This document shows, in pieces, positions 16,196-24,338 of a DNA stretch of 38,561 bases. The position numbers and the translations under genes were made by a program. Source of the stretch: JBFHRE01 sp041746105 (GTDB lineage Bacteria; Actinomycetota; Acidimicrobiia; Spongiisociales; ZC4RG35); assembly GCA_041746105.1 (NCBI GenBank), contig JBGTHP010000034.1:1-38561 (forward strand). The letters are read 5' to 3'. The stretch's first letter is position 1. Each line of letters opens with the position of its first letter. The notes beneath the pieces are model-generated. The model searched no databases, was not told the DNA's origin, and was given only the letters and a program-made list of their open reading frames with translations.

Positions 16196-16256
16196 CGCCG
16201 AGCGGCACGTATCGCTCCCCTGCCGGATGCGCAGGACTACCACGCCTCCCGGAGGC

Positions 16257-16643
16257 TTAGCTTCGCGTTTCGTCGAGTTCGGCCAAGAGGACACGACCGA
16301 GTGCGACGAATCGATCGACCGCGAGCTCATAGGCAGCGCTTGGGTCGACAGCAACCTCGTGGTCAACCTCCTCGACGCGAATGGAGTAGGAGGGTGTTCC
16401 ACCGATTCGGATTGTCACGCTCGTCGAGACGTGTCGATGAACGAGGGCGTTGCGTACGTCAGTGAATCGGTTGACATCGGGCAGCGCATTCGTGGTCTGG
16501 ACCCAGTCCCTCTGCGCAGGGCTCAGACCGTCCATCGAAGTCGAAGCCAGCCGACGAAGATCTGGCTCGCGTTGCACACCTCCTGCCAGATACGCAAGGG
16601 CTGCGGCAACCAGGTCGTGACGGAGCCCCGGATGTGAGTCCAC
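16257..16643 (-). CDS. Hypothetical protein with HEPN-like RNALVH motif
   Basis: A 128-residue frame from GTG at 16643, directly after the IS3 transposase remnant. It is not recognised as a family member. It contains FTDVRNALVHRHVS, where R-N-x3-H fits the Rx4-6H signature of HEPN ribonucleases, in a helix-like context. HEPN proteins are common in toxin-antitoxin and defence modules. A stop codon lies two codons upstream of the GTG, at the IS junction, so the original 5' end may have been removed. No antitoxin or nucleotidyltransferase partner is adjacent. The motif is short and could be chance. Confidence 0.4.
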   Translation of the reverse strand: MDSHPGLRHDLVAAALAYLAGGVQREPDLRRLASTSMDGLSPAQRDWVQTTNALPDVNRFTDVRNALVHRHVSTSVTIRIGGTPSYSIRVEEVDHEVAVDPSAAYELAVDRFVALGRVLLAELDETRS

Positions 16644-16646
16644 GCG

Positions 16647-17128
16647 TTATGGGAGTGGGTCCGGGTTGTGTGTGGTCCAGATGGCAGCGTACTCGGCGGG
16701 AGTCTGGTTCCCGAGGGAGGAGTGAGGCCGCCAGGTGTTGTATTCGATCCTCCAGTCTTCGATGATCACCCTGGCCTCGGTGAGCGACCCGAACTCGTTG
16801 CTGTTGAGGCATTCGTCGCGGGGCGGCCGTTGAACGACTCGATCCAGGGGTTCTCCCACGGCGATCCCGGTTCGATGTAGGAGGTGACGGTGCCTTTCAG
16901 CCGGCACCAGTCCCTGAGCGCCCACGCAATCAGTTCGGGTCCGTTGTCCATCCGCAGGTGCCCGGGTGCTCCCCGCTCGGCGGCCAACAGGTCAAGCCGT
17001 TCGACAAGGTCGTCGGCGGTGATCGACCGGTCAACCCAGATGTCGAGGGCTTCTCGGGGGTGTTCATCGATGATGTTGGCCAGCTTGAGCCGCCAACCAT
17101 CAGACGTTTCATCAAACGGATCGGTCCA
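16647..17128 (-). pseudogene. IS3-family transposase OrfB remnant (frameshifted)
   Basis: The 3' two thirds of an IS3-type DDE transposase. Visible parts are FDETSDGWRLKLANIIDEHPREAL, a catalytic Asp in MDNGPELIAWALRDW, and the Glu in WENPWIESFNGR, continuing after a one-base deletion near 16820-16825 as RDECLNSNEFGSL and RPHSSLGNQTPAEYAAIW. The N-terminal part and OrfA are missing: at about 17128 the sequence switches to a restriction-enzyme fragment. The element is therefore dead. No terminal inverted repeat could be identified by eye. Confidence 0.8.
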
Positions 17129-17420
17129 TAGTCGAGCAGACGCCGAGTCGTCGGCGTTACATGCGGATACCCCCGACGTCTCCACAGGTCGACCTTGCCC
17201 CGGATCAGTTGATCGCATCCGACTCCTTGAGCCGATCCCTGGTCCACTCCGTCTCGAACGACTGCTGACCCGCCTTCCTTTTCGCCTGCGGGATCGGAAC
17301 GAAATAGGCGGAAGGGCGACGCTGCTCAACCAACTCCGAAGTGATCCCCTCCTCACCGAAACGGAAATGGCGGGAAGGCTCGGCGAACGCCGAGTTGATG
17401 ATCGGGTTCTCAATCCTCAC
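17129..17420 (-). pseudogene. 5' remnant of a type III-like restriction endonuclease gene
   Basis: Starting at GTG 17420 the frame reads IENPIINSAFAEPSRHFRF, then EEGITSELVE and RRPSAYFVPIPQAKRK. It continues after a one-base loss near 17206 as IRGKVDLWRRRGYP and VTPTTRRLLDY. This is the N-terminus of large DEAD/DEAH-helicase restriction proteins annotated as BPTD_3080-like/type III Res subunits (about 1000 residues). Only about 95 codons remain before the sequence changes to IS3 transposase, so the helicase and nuclease parts are gone. It indicates a former defence locus on the element. The family name is from memory and should be checked. Confidence 0.65.
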
Positions 17421-18006
17421 ATCACCGGCCGCAGCCCACCTCCTCCTGCCAGCCCGCCTGGTCGTCCGCCCGAGGCTAGTGGCAGCCGGTCACCCAGCGA
17501 CAGCTGGTTCTTACGGCCGTCCCCCGACCGGCCTATCGCCCACCCGCCAGTCGGCCTATGGCTTTTTCTGCCCACGACAGCCCGTGCGTGACGTTGGGGA
17601 CATAGGGGACCTTTCCACTTGCCCACTTCAAGGGATGGAAGAATGCAGTACATACACCACCAGGTTCACGAGATGTCCTGGAAGTCCCTGAGGCCCCCGG
17701 CGTGGCCGGTGGCACCCTGCGAGGCGTGCGACCGCCCGTCGCATCGCTTGAGCGGCCCGTAGGCTGGTCCGTGAGGCTTCGAAAGGAACAGGCATTTGGG
17801 ACGTGAAACGCAAGGGTGTAGGTCGGCGTCCATCATTAGGCGGCTCAGCCTCGACACGGCATCTTTACCTTCGACTCCACCGAGTGGTACCAGGTGACCG
17901 TCCGACAACCGGTTCGGCTCAGGGCATCGAGCCATGAGCGAATGGTCAGTCAGTTGGTCGAAGCCCACCTGCAGAACGATCGCCCCCAGCGAGGAGAACT
18001 CCCACG
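17421..18006. other. Gene-poor stretch inside the element
   Basis: No reading frame here has recognisable similarity or convincing coding character on either strand; the short frames present have biased composition and no ribosome sites. It probably consists of decayed sequence between the restriction-enzyme remnant and the membrane protein at 18007. Confidence 0.4.
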
Positions 18007-18372
18007 ATGACCGCTCGCCTCCGTTCCCGTCTCGCGCGGATATTGCGAGCCCTACTGCTGGGGGTTGTAGCGCTCTTCTATTTGCAGTTCGGCCTCCAAG
18101 CCCTGTTTCACTCCCCTCCGCAGGGCGTCCTCACTGTGGTTGGCGCGCTCGCGCTTGGGTGGGCAGCGGTACGAACCCCTCGAAAGTGGTCCAGATCAGC
18201 AATCGTGTTTGCCGGGACACTTCCCCTTCTTGTACTTCACGCGGTGTTTACCTTGATCGATCCAGGTGAGCTCCCCTTCTTGATAGGGAGCGCACCCGCT
18301 CCAGTTATTGCTGGCGCGGTCTGGATCTTGACTCGATCGTCGAGCTCCGATGGATCAGCGACCGACGAATAG
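18007..18372 (+). CDS. Small membrane protein of unknown function
   Basis: A 121-residue protein with about four hydrophobic segments (approximately 13-32, 38-53, 63-84 and 92-108) and basic N- and acidic/Ser-rich C-termini. The ATG at 18007 is preceded by GAGGAG (17991-17996) at 10-nt spacing. I do not recognise a family. It converges with another small membrane-protein gene, overlapping by 18 bp. It may be cargo of the selC element. Confidence 0.6.
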   Translation: MTARLRSRLARILRALLLGVVALFYLQFGLQALFHSPPQGVLTVVGALALGWAAVRTPRKWSRSAIVFAGTLPLLVLHAVFTLIDPGELPFLIGSAPAPVIAGAVWILTRSSSSDGSATDE

Positions 18373-18713
18373 AGATGGGCTGCGGTCGCCCTGGTCTTCG
18401 GGCTTGGTGGGTTCGCGGTCGGCCAACGCCACCGCCCGAGACGACCGCGGATGGCCCGGGCCAGGACACCATCGCTTCGGTGGTAACAAGGCTCCGAAGA
18501 GCAGGGCTCCGCCCGTGAAAACCAATGAGATCCCCGCGCCGGGATAGATGGGCTGCCTTCGATGCCGAATAGGAAGAATGCCGACAGGAACAACGCTCCA
18601 AGGCCACATCCGAGCACTACTTGCTGGGGCACTTTCGGCTTCCACACCCGAGCAACGATCACCGCCAACACTACTGCCAGGAGTCCGAAGCCGAGGAAGA
18701 GATAGTCCGACAT
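18355..18713 (-). pseudogene. Small membrane protein, apparently frameshifted
   Basis: From ATG 18713 the frame gives two clear membrane helices (SDYLFLGFGLLAVVLAVIVA and GLGALFLSAFFLFGIEG), then turns to non-hydrophobic sequence. Shifting frame at about 18555 restores a third helix (GISLVFTGGALLFGALL) and ends at 18355. The best explanation is a one-base change in a three-helix protein of about 120 residues; a sequencing error is possible. The unshifted frame would run to 18237, overlapping the opposite gene by over 130 bp. Function unknown. Confidence 0.45.
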
Positions 18714-18716
18714 GAT

Positions 18717-18880
18717 CTAAGTCTTCACTGTGACAACGTGGTAGTGCAGGTTAGGGCATAATTCTGGAAGAATTCCGGACTCAGCCGTCCAGGTGCTTGA
18801 GACATTACTGTTTACTGATCCGTTGTAGTAGCCACGTACCCACGCGTCGTCAACGTAGCTGTTGACAATCGTGTAGCCGA
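18717..18880 (-). pseudogene. C-terminal fragment of an unknown protein
   Basis: The frame ending at 18717 reads YTIVNSYVDDAWVRGYYNG and onward to HYHVVTVKT. It is protein-like and rich in aromatic and beta-forming residues, but upstream it runs into the antisense of the GNAT remnant, where composition becomes shadow-like. It is probably the truncated end of a gene whose 5' part was lost. No family is recognised. Confidence 0.3.
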
Positions 18881-19203
18881 AGCATCTCCATCGAAGACAC
18901 CCCTGGCCGGGTCCGCAAGGGTGCGGGACGGTATCCACAACCGGTAGCGCTTCTCGCCCGCCTCGGGGTGACGATCGAACACGAACGCCGGGGGCTCGGA
19001 GCCGGGTCTCCTCGCCGACGTCATCAGCCGGACCGCGCAGCTCGGCGCCGGGATCGGATGCCGCGGCTTGCTGGTCCACGCCGAGACCACCGCAGGCCCG
19101 CGAATTCTACCTGCACCTCATCCCCGAGTTTGAGTCGTCACCGACCGACGACCTCCATCTCGTCCTCCTCATGAAGGACATCCTCAAAACCCTCCGCGGC
19201 TAG
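18866..19203 (+). pseudogene. GNAT acetyltransferase remnant (toxin-like)
   Basis: Reading with two frame changes (near 19005 and 19095) gives PGRVRKGAGRYPQPVALLARLGV, then the acetyl-CoA loop ERRGLGAG, LLADVISRTAQLGAGIGCRGLLVHAE and REFYLHLIPEFESSPTDDLHL with an LLMKDILKTLRG end. That order and spacing match the C-terminal two thirds of GNAT proteins found as toxins of DUF1778-type toxin-antitoxin pairs. The N-terminus and any antitoxin are absent, and in-frame stops occur upstream. It is an inactivated remnant near the right end of the element. Confidence 0.6.
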
Positions 19204-19230
19204 CGGCCGAGCGGGACACCGGCGGGCATC

Positions 19231-19251
19231 TCGGGGCGCGCTGGGGGCGCG
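19231..19251 (+). repeat. Putative integrase arm-site repeat (right)
   Basis: A 21-bp sequence matching 9610-9630 with one mismatch, same orientation, 130 bp inside attR. With the left copy it brackets the element and may bind the integrase N-terminal domain. Confidence 0.4.
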
Positions 19252-19306
19252 GGAGAACGAGCAACGACGCAAACCGCTCGGAGATGACCAGAGGTGATGA
19301 CAGGTC

Positions 19307-19335
19307 GAAATCCCTTGCGGCACAAGGGATTTCGG
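19307..19335. other. 12-bp inverted repeat beside attR
   Basis: CGAAATCCCTTG (19307-19318) and CAAGGGATTTCG (19324-19335) form a perfect 12-bp stem with a 5-nt loop, 45 bp inside attR. No T-run follows. It could be a terminator relic or a binding site used during excision. The surrounding 19204-19380 holds no gene. Confidence 0.5.
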
Positions 19336-19380
19336 CGGATTCCCCCAGTAGGTCGGGCATCCCGAGAATCGGCCCTAACG

Positions 19381-19446
19381 GTCTTCAAAACTGTTGGGGG
19401 GTCGCAAGGTCCCCGGCGGGTTCGATTCCCGTCCGCCTCCGCCAAA
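19381..19446 (+). repeat. attR: displaced 66-bp 3' part of tRNA-Sec
   Basis: An exact copy of 9483-9548. It lacks the acceptor 5' strand and the D arm, so it is not a second tRNA gene. It marks the right boundary of the element; chromosomal sequence resumes just before the malic enzyme stop codon. Confidence 0.93.
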
Positions 19447-19450
19447 ACGC

Positions 19451-21715
19451 TCAGCTCTTGCGCTGAGCGTCCGCCACTGCGATCGCAGTCAGGTTCACCA
19501 CATCACCGACTTCGGCATCACGCTGAAGCACATGCACCGACTTAGCCAGCCCGGTCAGGATGGGACCGATCACCTCGGCATCCGCCAGCCGGTTAAGGAG
19601 TTTGTAGGCGGCGTTACCGGCGGTGAGCGTCGGAAACACCAGCACGTTGGCGGCTCGGTCGAGCTGGCCGTTCGGTCGGCGAGCCCTCAGCAGTTCGCCG
19701 AGGACGGCCGTGTCCGCCTGCATCTCGCCCTCTGCGGGAATGTCGGGACAGGCAGCGTGGAAGAGTTCGACCGCTCGCCGGACTCTGGTGGGCTCATCAC
19801 CTTGAGCCGACCCGAAGTCCGAGTAGCTGAGGAACGCCACTCGAGCCTTTCGGTCGAAGTAGTCGCGGGCGACCTCGCAGGCTGCGACTGCGATCTCGGC
19901 CAGTTCTTCTGAGGACGGCTCGATGTTGACCGCGCAGTCCGTGAAGAAGTAGGCGGTTCCCTTGATGTAGACGACATATACCGATGAGGCGATCGTTCTG
20001 TGGTCCTCGAGCCGGATGATCTGGAGGGCTGGGCGAATCGTCTCGGGGTAGAAGGTGGTCAGACCGCCAAGGACGGCGTCGGCCTCGCCCTGGTCGACCA
20101 TCAACGAAGCGAACACGTTCGGGTCATACACCTGGCGCCCTGCGAGCTCCTCCGACATCCCCTTGTTCTTTCGCAACTCGAAGAGCCGATTGGAGAAACG
20201 ATCCCTCATGTCGGTCTCGTTGGCGGGATCGAGCACCCGAATGCCATCGAGCGGGATTCCGCGCTCGGTGGAGAGTTCGTTGATGAGCCCTGCGTCCCCG
20301 AGCAGTACCGGGTTGGCGATTCCCTCATCGAGGACACGCCTGACGGCTCTGATGATTCTGAGATCGTCACCATGGGGGTAGACCACGGTCATCGGCTTCT
20401 TTTTGGCGCGCCCGGTCACGGCCTGGATCAAACCGTATGAAGACTGGAAACGAGCACGAAGACGCTCGCGGTACTCCGCAACATCGACGAGCGGCCTGCG
20501 AGCCAGACCCTCCTCCGTGGCGGCGACTGCCACTGCCGGCGCCACCGTCCAGAGCACCCTGGGATCGAACGGTGTGGGAATCAGATAGTCGGGGCCAAAC
20601 GAAAGCCGATCGGTGCCGTAAGCCTTCAAGACGGACTCAGGCACCTCCTGACGAGCAAGTTCTGCTAGCGCGGTTGCAGCCGCCACCTTCATGCCCTCGC
20701 TGACACCCCTGGCATGGACGTCCAGTGCGCCCCGGAAGATGAATGGAAAGCCGAGAACGTTGTTCACCTGATTCGGGAAGTCGCTCCTACCGGTCGCGAC
20801 GATGGCGTCCGGTCTCGCCGCCTTGGCGTCGTCGTAGGTGATTTCTGGATCGGGATTCGCCAGAGCGAAGACGATCGGTTGATCGGCCATCGATCGGACC
20901 ATCTCCTGGGTGACCGCCCCGGCGACCGACACGCCCACGAAGGCATCGGCCCCGGCCAGGGCATCCGCCAGCGAGCGAGCGGACGTCTCGACCACGAATT
21001 CACGCTTGATATCGGTCAGATCCTCTCGCTCGGAGTGGATCACGCCGCGGGAGTCGATCATCATCATGTTCTCTGGAAGAACGCCGAGTTCCTTGAAGAA
21101 TCGGGCGGTGGCGATTCCGGCGGCACCGGCACCGGAAAAGACGACCCTCACTTCTTCGATGCGCTTGCCGACGATGTCGAGGGCATTGACAAACGCCGCT
21201 CCCGAGATGATTGCCGTGCCGTGTTGATCGTCATGAAAAACCGGGATGTCGAGGCGTTCTCTGAGGGTCGACTCAATGTAGAAACAGTCCGGGGCCCTGA
21301 TGTCCTCGAGATTGATCCCGCCAACGGTTGGTTCCAACAACTCGCAGAAACGGATGACGTCCTCCGGGTCCTCCGATCCAACCTCCAGGTCGTAAACATC
21401 GATATCGGCGAAACGCTTGAACAGGACGGCCTTGCCTTCCATCACCGGTTTTCCGGCCATCGGACCGATGTTGCCCAGCCCGAGGACCGCAGTGCCGTTG
21501 GAGACGACAGCGACCAGGTTGCCCTTGTTGGTGTATTTGAAGACGGCCGAGGGATCTTGGGCGATCACCCTGCACGGCTCCGCGACACCGGGCGAATAGG
21601 CGAGACTTAGGTCGGCTTGTGTGGCCGTGGGCTTGGTTGGGCGGATTTCGAGCTTCCCCGGCCGTCCACGCTCGTGATAATCGAGTGCTTCGCTGAATAT
21701 GGACCGGTCGGTCAT
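19451..21715 (-). CDS. maeB: NADP-type malic enzyme with phosphotransacetylase-like domain
   Basis: A 754-residue two-domain enzyme converting malate to pyruvate and CO2 with reduction of NAD(P). The malic enzyme domain (about 1-430) has LSLAYSPGVAEPC, TAVLGLGNIGPMAGKPVMEGKA, the metal-site segment FHDDQHGTA and the nucleotide loop FSGAGAAGIA. The C-terminal domain (about 435-750) resembles phosphate acetyltransferase and in this family is regulatory rather than catalytic. GAGGAG lies just upstream of the ATG at 21715. The 3' end stops 4 bp from attR, so the selC element lies directly downstream without touching the reading frame. Confidence 0.92.
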   Translation of the reverse strand: MTDRSIFSEALDYHERGRPGKLEIRPTKPTATQADLSLAYSPGVAEPCRVIAQDPSAVFKYTNKGNLVAVVSNGTAVLGLGNIGPMAGKPVMEGKAVLFKRFADIDVYDLEVGSEDPEDVIRFCELLEPTVGGINLEDIRAPDCFYIESTLRERLDIPVFHDDQHGTAIISGAAFVNALDIVGKRIEEVRVVFSGAGAAGIATARFFKELGVLPENMMMIDSRGVIHSEREDLTDIKREFVVETSARSLADALAGADAFVGVSVAGAVTQEMVRSMADQPIVFALANPDPEITYDDAKAARPDAIVATGRSDFPNQVNNVLGFPFIFRGALDVHARGVSEGMKVAAATALAELARQEVPESVLKAYGTDRLSFGPDYLIPTPFDPRVLWTVAPAVAVAATEEGLARRPLVDVAEYRERLRARFQSSYGLIQAVTGRAKKKPMTVVYPHGDDLRIIRAVRRVLDEGIANPVLLGDAGLINELSTERGIPLDGIRVLDPANETDMRDRFSNRLFELRKNKGMSEELAGRQVYDPNVFASLMVDQGEADAVLGGLTTFYPETIRPALQIIRLEDHRTIASSVYVVYIKGTAYFFTDCAVNIEPSSEELAEIAVAACEVARDYFDRKARVAFLSYSDFGSAQGDEPTRVRRAVELFHAACPDIPAEGEMQADTAVLGELLRARRPNGQLDRAANVLVFPTLTAGNAAYKLLNRLADAEVIGPILTGLAKSVHVLQRDAEVGDVVNLTAIAVADAQRKS

Positions 21716-21875
21716 CGGCTCCTCGGGTGGTTCTCGATCACCCTACACACTCTGACCCTTGCCAAGACCCGATGGTTTCAGGGCCGAATGGCGAATTCTT
21801 CTCACGTGGATAGACCGGATTCCCCTTGCCGTGCGTCATACCGTTGTGCACCACCAACCGCTGGAGCGAAATCTG

Positions 21876-22376
21876 ATGGGATCGGACGCCTATGTCGTCC
21901 CTCCAAGTTTTGATGGGTTCTACCGCGACCACTATCCGGCTGTTCTCGGCCTTGTGTTCGCCGTCAGCGGATCCCGGAGCGGGGCAGAAGACTTGGCTCA
22001 AGACGCCTTCGTCAAGGCCCACCAGAAATGGGAAGAGGTGTCGACTTACACGAGCCCAGGCGCCTGGGTACGAACGGTCGCAATCAACCTCGCTCGCTCC
22101 CGCTTCCGGCGTCTGATGGCCGAGAGGAAGGCGTTCGGTCGTCTCGCCGGCCTCACGCCGACTGCATTCCCCGATCTCGAACCACCCAACGAGAGATTCT
22201 GGGAAGCAGTCAGATCGCTCCCACGTCGCCAGTCAGAGGTCGTGGCACTGCATTACCTCGAAGACATGTCCGTGGCGGATGTGGCGACCGTCCTTGGCAT
22301 CGCCGAATCGAGCGTCAAGAACTCCCTTGCCCAGGCAAGATCAACCCTTTCAAAGAAGTTGGAGGTCGAACCATGA
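21876..22376 (+). CDS. ECF-type RNA polymerase sigma factor
   Basis: A 166-residue group 4 sigma factor. Region 2 spans about 15-80 (FYRDHYPAVLGLVF, then GSRSGAEDLAQDAFVKAHQKW) and region 4 about 105-160 (LPRRQSEVVALHYLEDMSVADVATVLGIAESSVKNSLAQAR). It would direct polymerase to a stress or envelope regulon. The ATG at 21876 has GGAG 9 nt upstream; the frame extends further upstream without domain similarity. Its stop overlaps the next start (ATGA at 22373-22376), so the partner protein is translationally coupled and probably controls it. Confidence 0.9.
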   Translation: MGSDAYVVPPSFDGFYRDHYPAVLGLVFAVSGSRSGAEDLAQDAFVKAHQKWEEVSTYTSPGAWVRTVAINLARSRFRRLMAERKAFGRLAGLTPTAFPDLEPPNERFWEAVRSLPRRQSEVVALHYLEDMSVADVATVLGIAESSVKNSLAQARSTLSKKLEVEP

Positions 22377-24277
22377 AACTCGATGAACTCGCCCGCAGCG
22401 CTGCGGCCGAGGTCCGCTCGGCCGCCCGGTCGATGCCGATGGTGCCAATCGAGCGTGTCGCTCGCACTCGAAAACTGGCTTTGCTGGCGCCCGTGACGGC
22501 GCTCGCCGCGATCATTTTTGTGGTCGTCGCGTTGACCGTCCTCCCCTCCGAGCCGACGCTACCGGTGGTGAGCGACGGCCCGACGCCTACTGCTCCGATC
22601 CCGACCGATGGTTCTGCCATTGCGCCGGTGGCCGATTATTCAATCGAAGATCTGACCGCGATCGAGCAAGTGACCGACCAGCTTCGCGCCTGGCCTTGGG
22701 GAACGAGCGATGTCGAGGCCGGCCGCGTCGGATCGACCGGTCCCTGCTGCCTGGCGGTTGGGCCGGGCGGCACGGTTTACATACTCGACCAGGCCAACAA
22801 CAAGATCCTCATCGTCCTCGACTCGACGCAGACGACGCCAGAGCCGATCCGATTGGGCGAAGGGATACCAGTGGCGCTGGCCGCTGGGTCGGAGGGGGTC
22901 TTCGTCCTGGTCGACGTTTCGGGAACCAGAGTTTTGCTCGCCTACGACCCGTTGGGTGACGAATTGGGCCGGATCGACGCCGTGCCAGGCGATGATCCCC
23001 AGCTTTCGATATCCGGAGGAGTGGTTTGGCAGGGGGTCACCGACGAACTCTCCAGCGGTCCCGCTCCCACCCCTCGTCGGTGGTTCCCGATTGCCGATGC
23101 AACCACCCTGGAGCCGGTGGCGGCCTCCGTTCGTCTGGACTTCCAGCCGCTACCCGACGGTCGTCTACTTCGAGTCCACCAAGGCGTCGTCGAGTTGGTT
23201 GAAGCCGACGGAAACGGAATGGCCTGGATCTTCCCCGCCGACACCGACCTCATCTCGGCGCACCCCTTCGGTGATGGCGTGATTGTGACCGGGACGATTG
23301 GCGACCGAGTTCAGTACGGGTTGAGCCACGGCTGGTGGGTTCGTCCCGATGGATCCATCACTGCCTTCGCCTTCCCTCATTATCTCTTCGCAACCAGTCT
23401 CGACAGCCGGATGACCGCGGTCGCCGGAGACAGTCTGTTCAGCCTTGGCAGCAACGAGGAGGGGCTTCTCCTGTCCACGGTCGCCCTCTCCGGGCTCTCG
23501 GGAGACGAGGCGGCCCTCGGCACCATCGACGTGAGTCCGTTCGCGTTTGTGTCGATGGACCAATCCGGCACGTTGGCCGGGCCCAATGGTGACGTGATCG
23601 GCGACAACGGCGGTTTCGCCGGATCGTGGCGAAGGATGGCCTGGGACGGAGACGGTGGGGTCTACTACATCGACGAGAACGGAGCCCTTCGCCAGGCCGG
23701 GCCGACCGGAGATTTTCCGATCACCGACTCGCTCGGCGACCCGTGGACCGTTTCAATCGTCGATGTTGCCTTCGGCACACCCACGTTCGTTGCCATCTCG
23801 ACCGAATTCGACAACTGGTTCTGGATCGACGCGAGCACCGGGGCTCGATCGGCCGACGGTCCGGTCGACCGTTTCATTTGGGGGGAAGGCGTGTCCAGTT
23901 TCAGTGCGCAAGGTCTCACCGCTCGTATCGACGACAGTGGTCTCGCCAACGCAGAGCGGGACGAGAGCGGCGCCCCGATCGGTGATTTCGAGCTGCCCAA
24001 AATCGTCATCGAAGAAGCGGGGAAGGTCATATCGCAGCTGTACGTTGGAACAAAAAGCCAGCCCTATCTGATGATTCATGACTACGACGGGCGCCGGTTG
24101 ATCGTCTCTCGCTTCGGCCAGGAACCGGCCAACCCGCCGATGACGGTATTCTTCGTCGACTTCGTGTGCCCCGACTGCACCATGAAGATCGAAGTCGGCG
24201 GACCCACCAGCTTCAGCTTGGTCGGCTCTCTGAACCGAGAGGGCCCGCCGGCGTGGTCGGAACTCGGCCTGCCTTGA
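22373..24277 (+). CDS. Membrane-anchored beta-propeller-like partner of the ECF sigma factor
   Basis: A 634-residue protein with a short cytoplasmic N-terminus (about 1-38), one membrane helix (about 39-58) and a large extracytoplasmic part. The latter has repeated short beta-type motifs such as GPGGTVYILDQANNKI, GDGGVYYIDENGALRQAG and VFVLVDVSG, consistent with a propeller. A CxxC pair occurs near the C-terminus (CPDCT). Gene order (sigma, then coupled single-pass membrane protein) implies an anti-sigma or signal-receptor role, but there is no zinc-binding anti-sigma motif, so this is inference. Ligand unknown. Confidence 0.7.
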   Translation: MKLDELARSAAAEVRSAARSMPMVPIERVARTRKLALLAPVTALAAIIFVVVALTVLPSEPTLPVVSDGPTPTAPIPTDGSAIAPVADYSIEDLTAIEQVTDQLRAWPWGTSDVEAGRVGSTGPCCLAVGPGGTVYILDQANNKILIVLDSTQTTPEPIRLGEGIPVALAAGSEGVFVLVDVSGTRVLLAYDPLGDELGRIDAVPGDDPQLSISGGVVWQGVTDELSSGPAPTPRRWFPIADATTLEPVAASVRLDFQPLPDGRLLRVHQGVVELVEADGNGMAWIFPADTDLISAHPFGDGVIVTGTIGDRVQYGLSHGWWVRPDGSITAFAFPHYLFATSLDSRMTAVAGDSLFSLGSNEEGLLLSTVALSGLSGDEAALGTIDVSPFAFVSMDQSGTLAGPNGDVIGDNGGFAGSWRRMAWDGDGGVYYIDENGALRQAGPTGDFPITDSLGDPWTVSIVDVAFGTPTFVAISTEFDNWFWIDASTGARSADGPVDRFIWGEGVSSFSAQGLTARIDDSGLANAERDESGAPIGDFELPKIVIEEAGKVISQLYVGTKSQPYLMIHDYDGRRLIVSRFGQEPANPPMTVFFVDFVCPDCTMKIEVGGPTSFSLVGSLNREGPPAWSELGLP

Positions 24278-24338
24278 GCCAGGCCGGCGGGTAGCCGAAT
24301 GGTGCATGTATCGCCTGGCGTGGCAAACTTCGGATTGC

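Larger units (their letters stand above)
9483..19446. mobile_element. Integrative mobilizable element inserted at selC (about 9.9 kb)
   Basis: The element is bounded by a perfect 66-bp direct repeat of the tRNA-Sec 3' part, with a tyrosine recombinase gene abutting attL and a MobF relaxase next to it. Cargo includes arr (rifampin ADP-ribosyltransferase) with a TetR regulator, a RibD/DHFR-like reductase, a HEPN-like protein and small membrane proteins; IS3, restriction-enzyme and GNAT remnants lie in the right half. No type IV secretion, coupling protein or replication initiator is seen, so mobility would need helper functions. Integration at selC is known from enterobacterial islands such as LEE. 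The excised unit is predicted to be 9898 bp. Confidence 0.9.

Noticed and set aside
19381..19446. Second tRNA-Sec gene
   Set aside because: Only the 3' 66 bases are present; the acceptor 5' strand and D arm are missing, so it is the attR copy.
20714..21610. 298-codon open frame on the plus strand
   Set aside because: Antisense to the malic enzyme, with composition typical of a shadow frame in GC-rich DNA.
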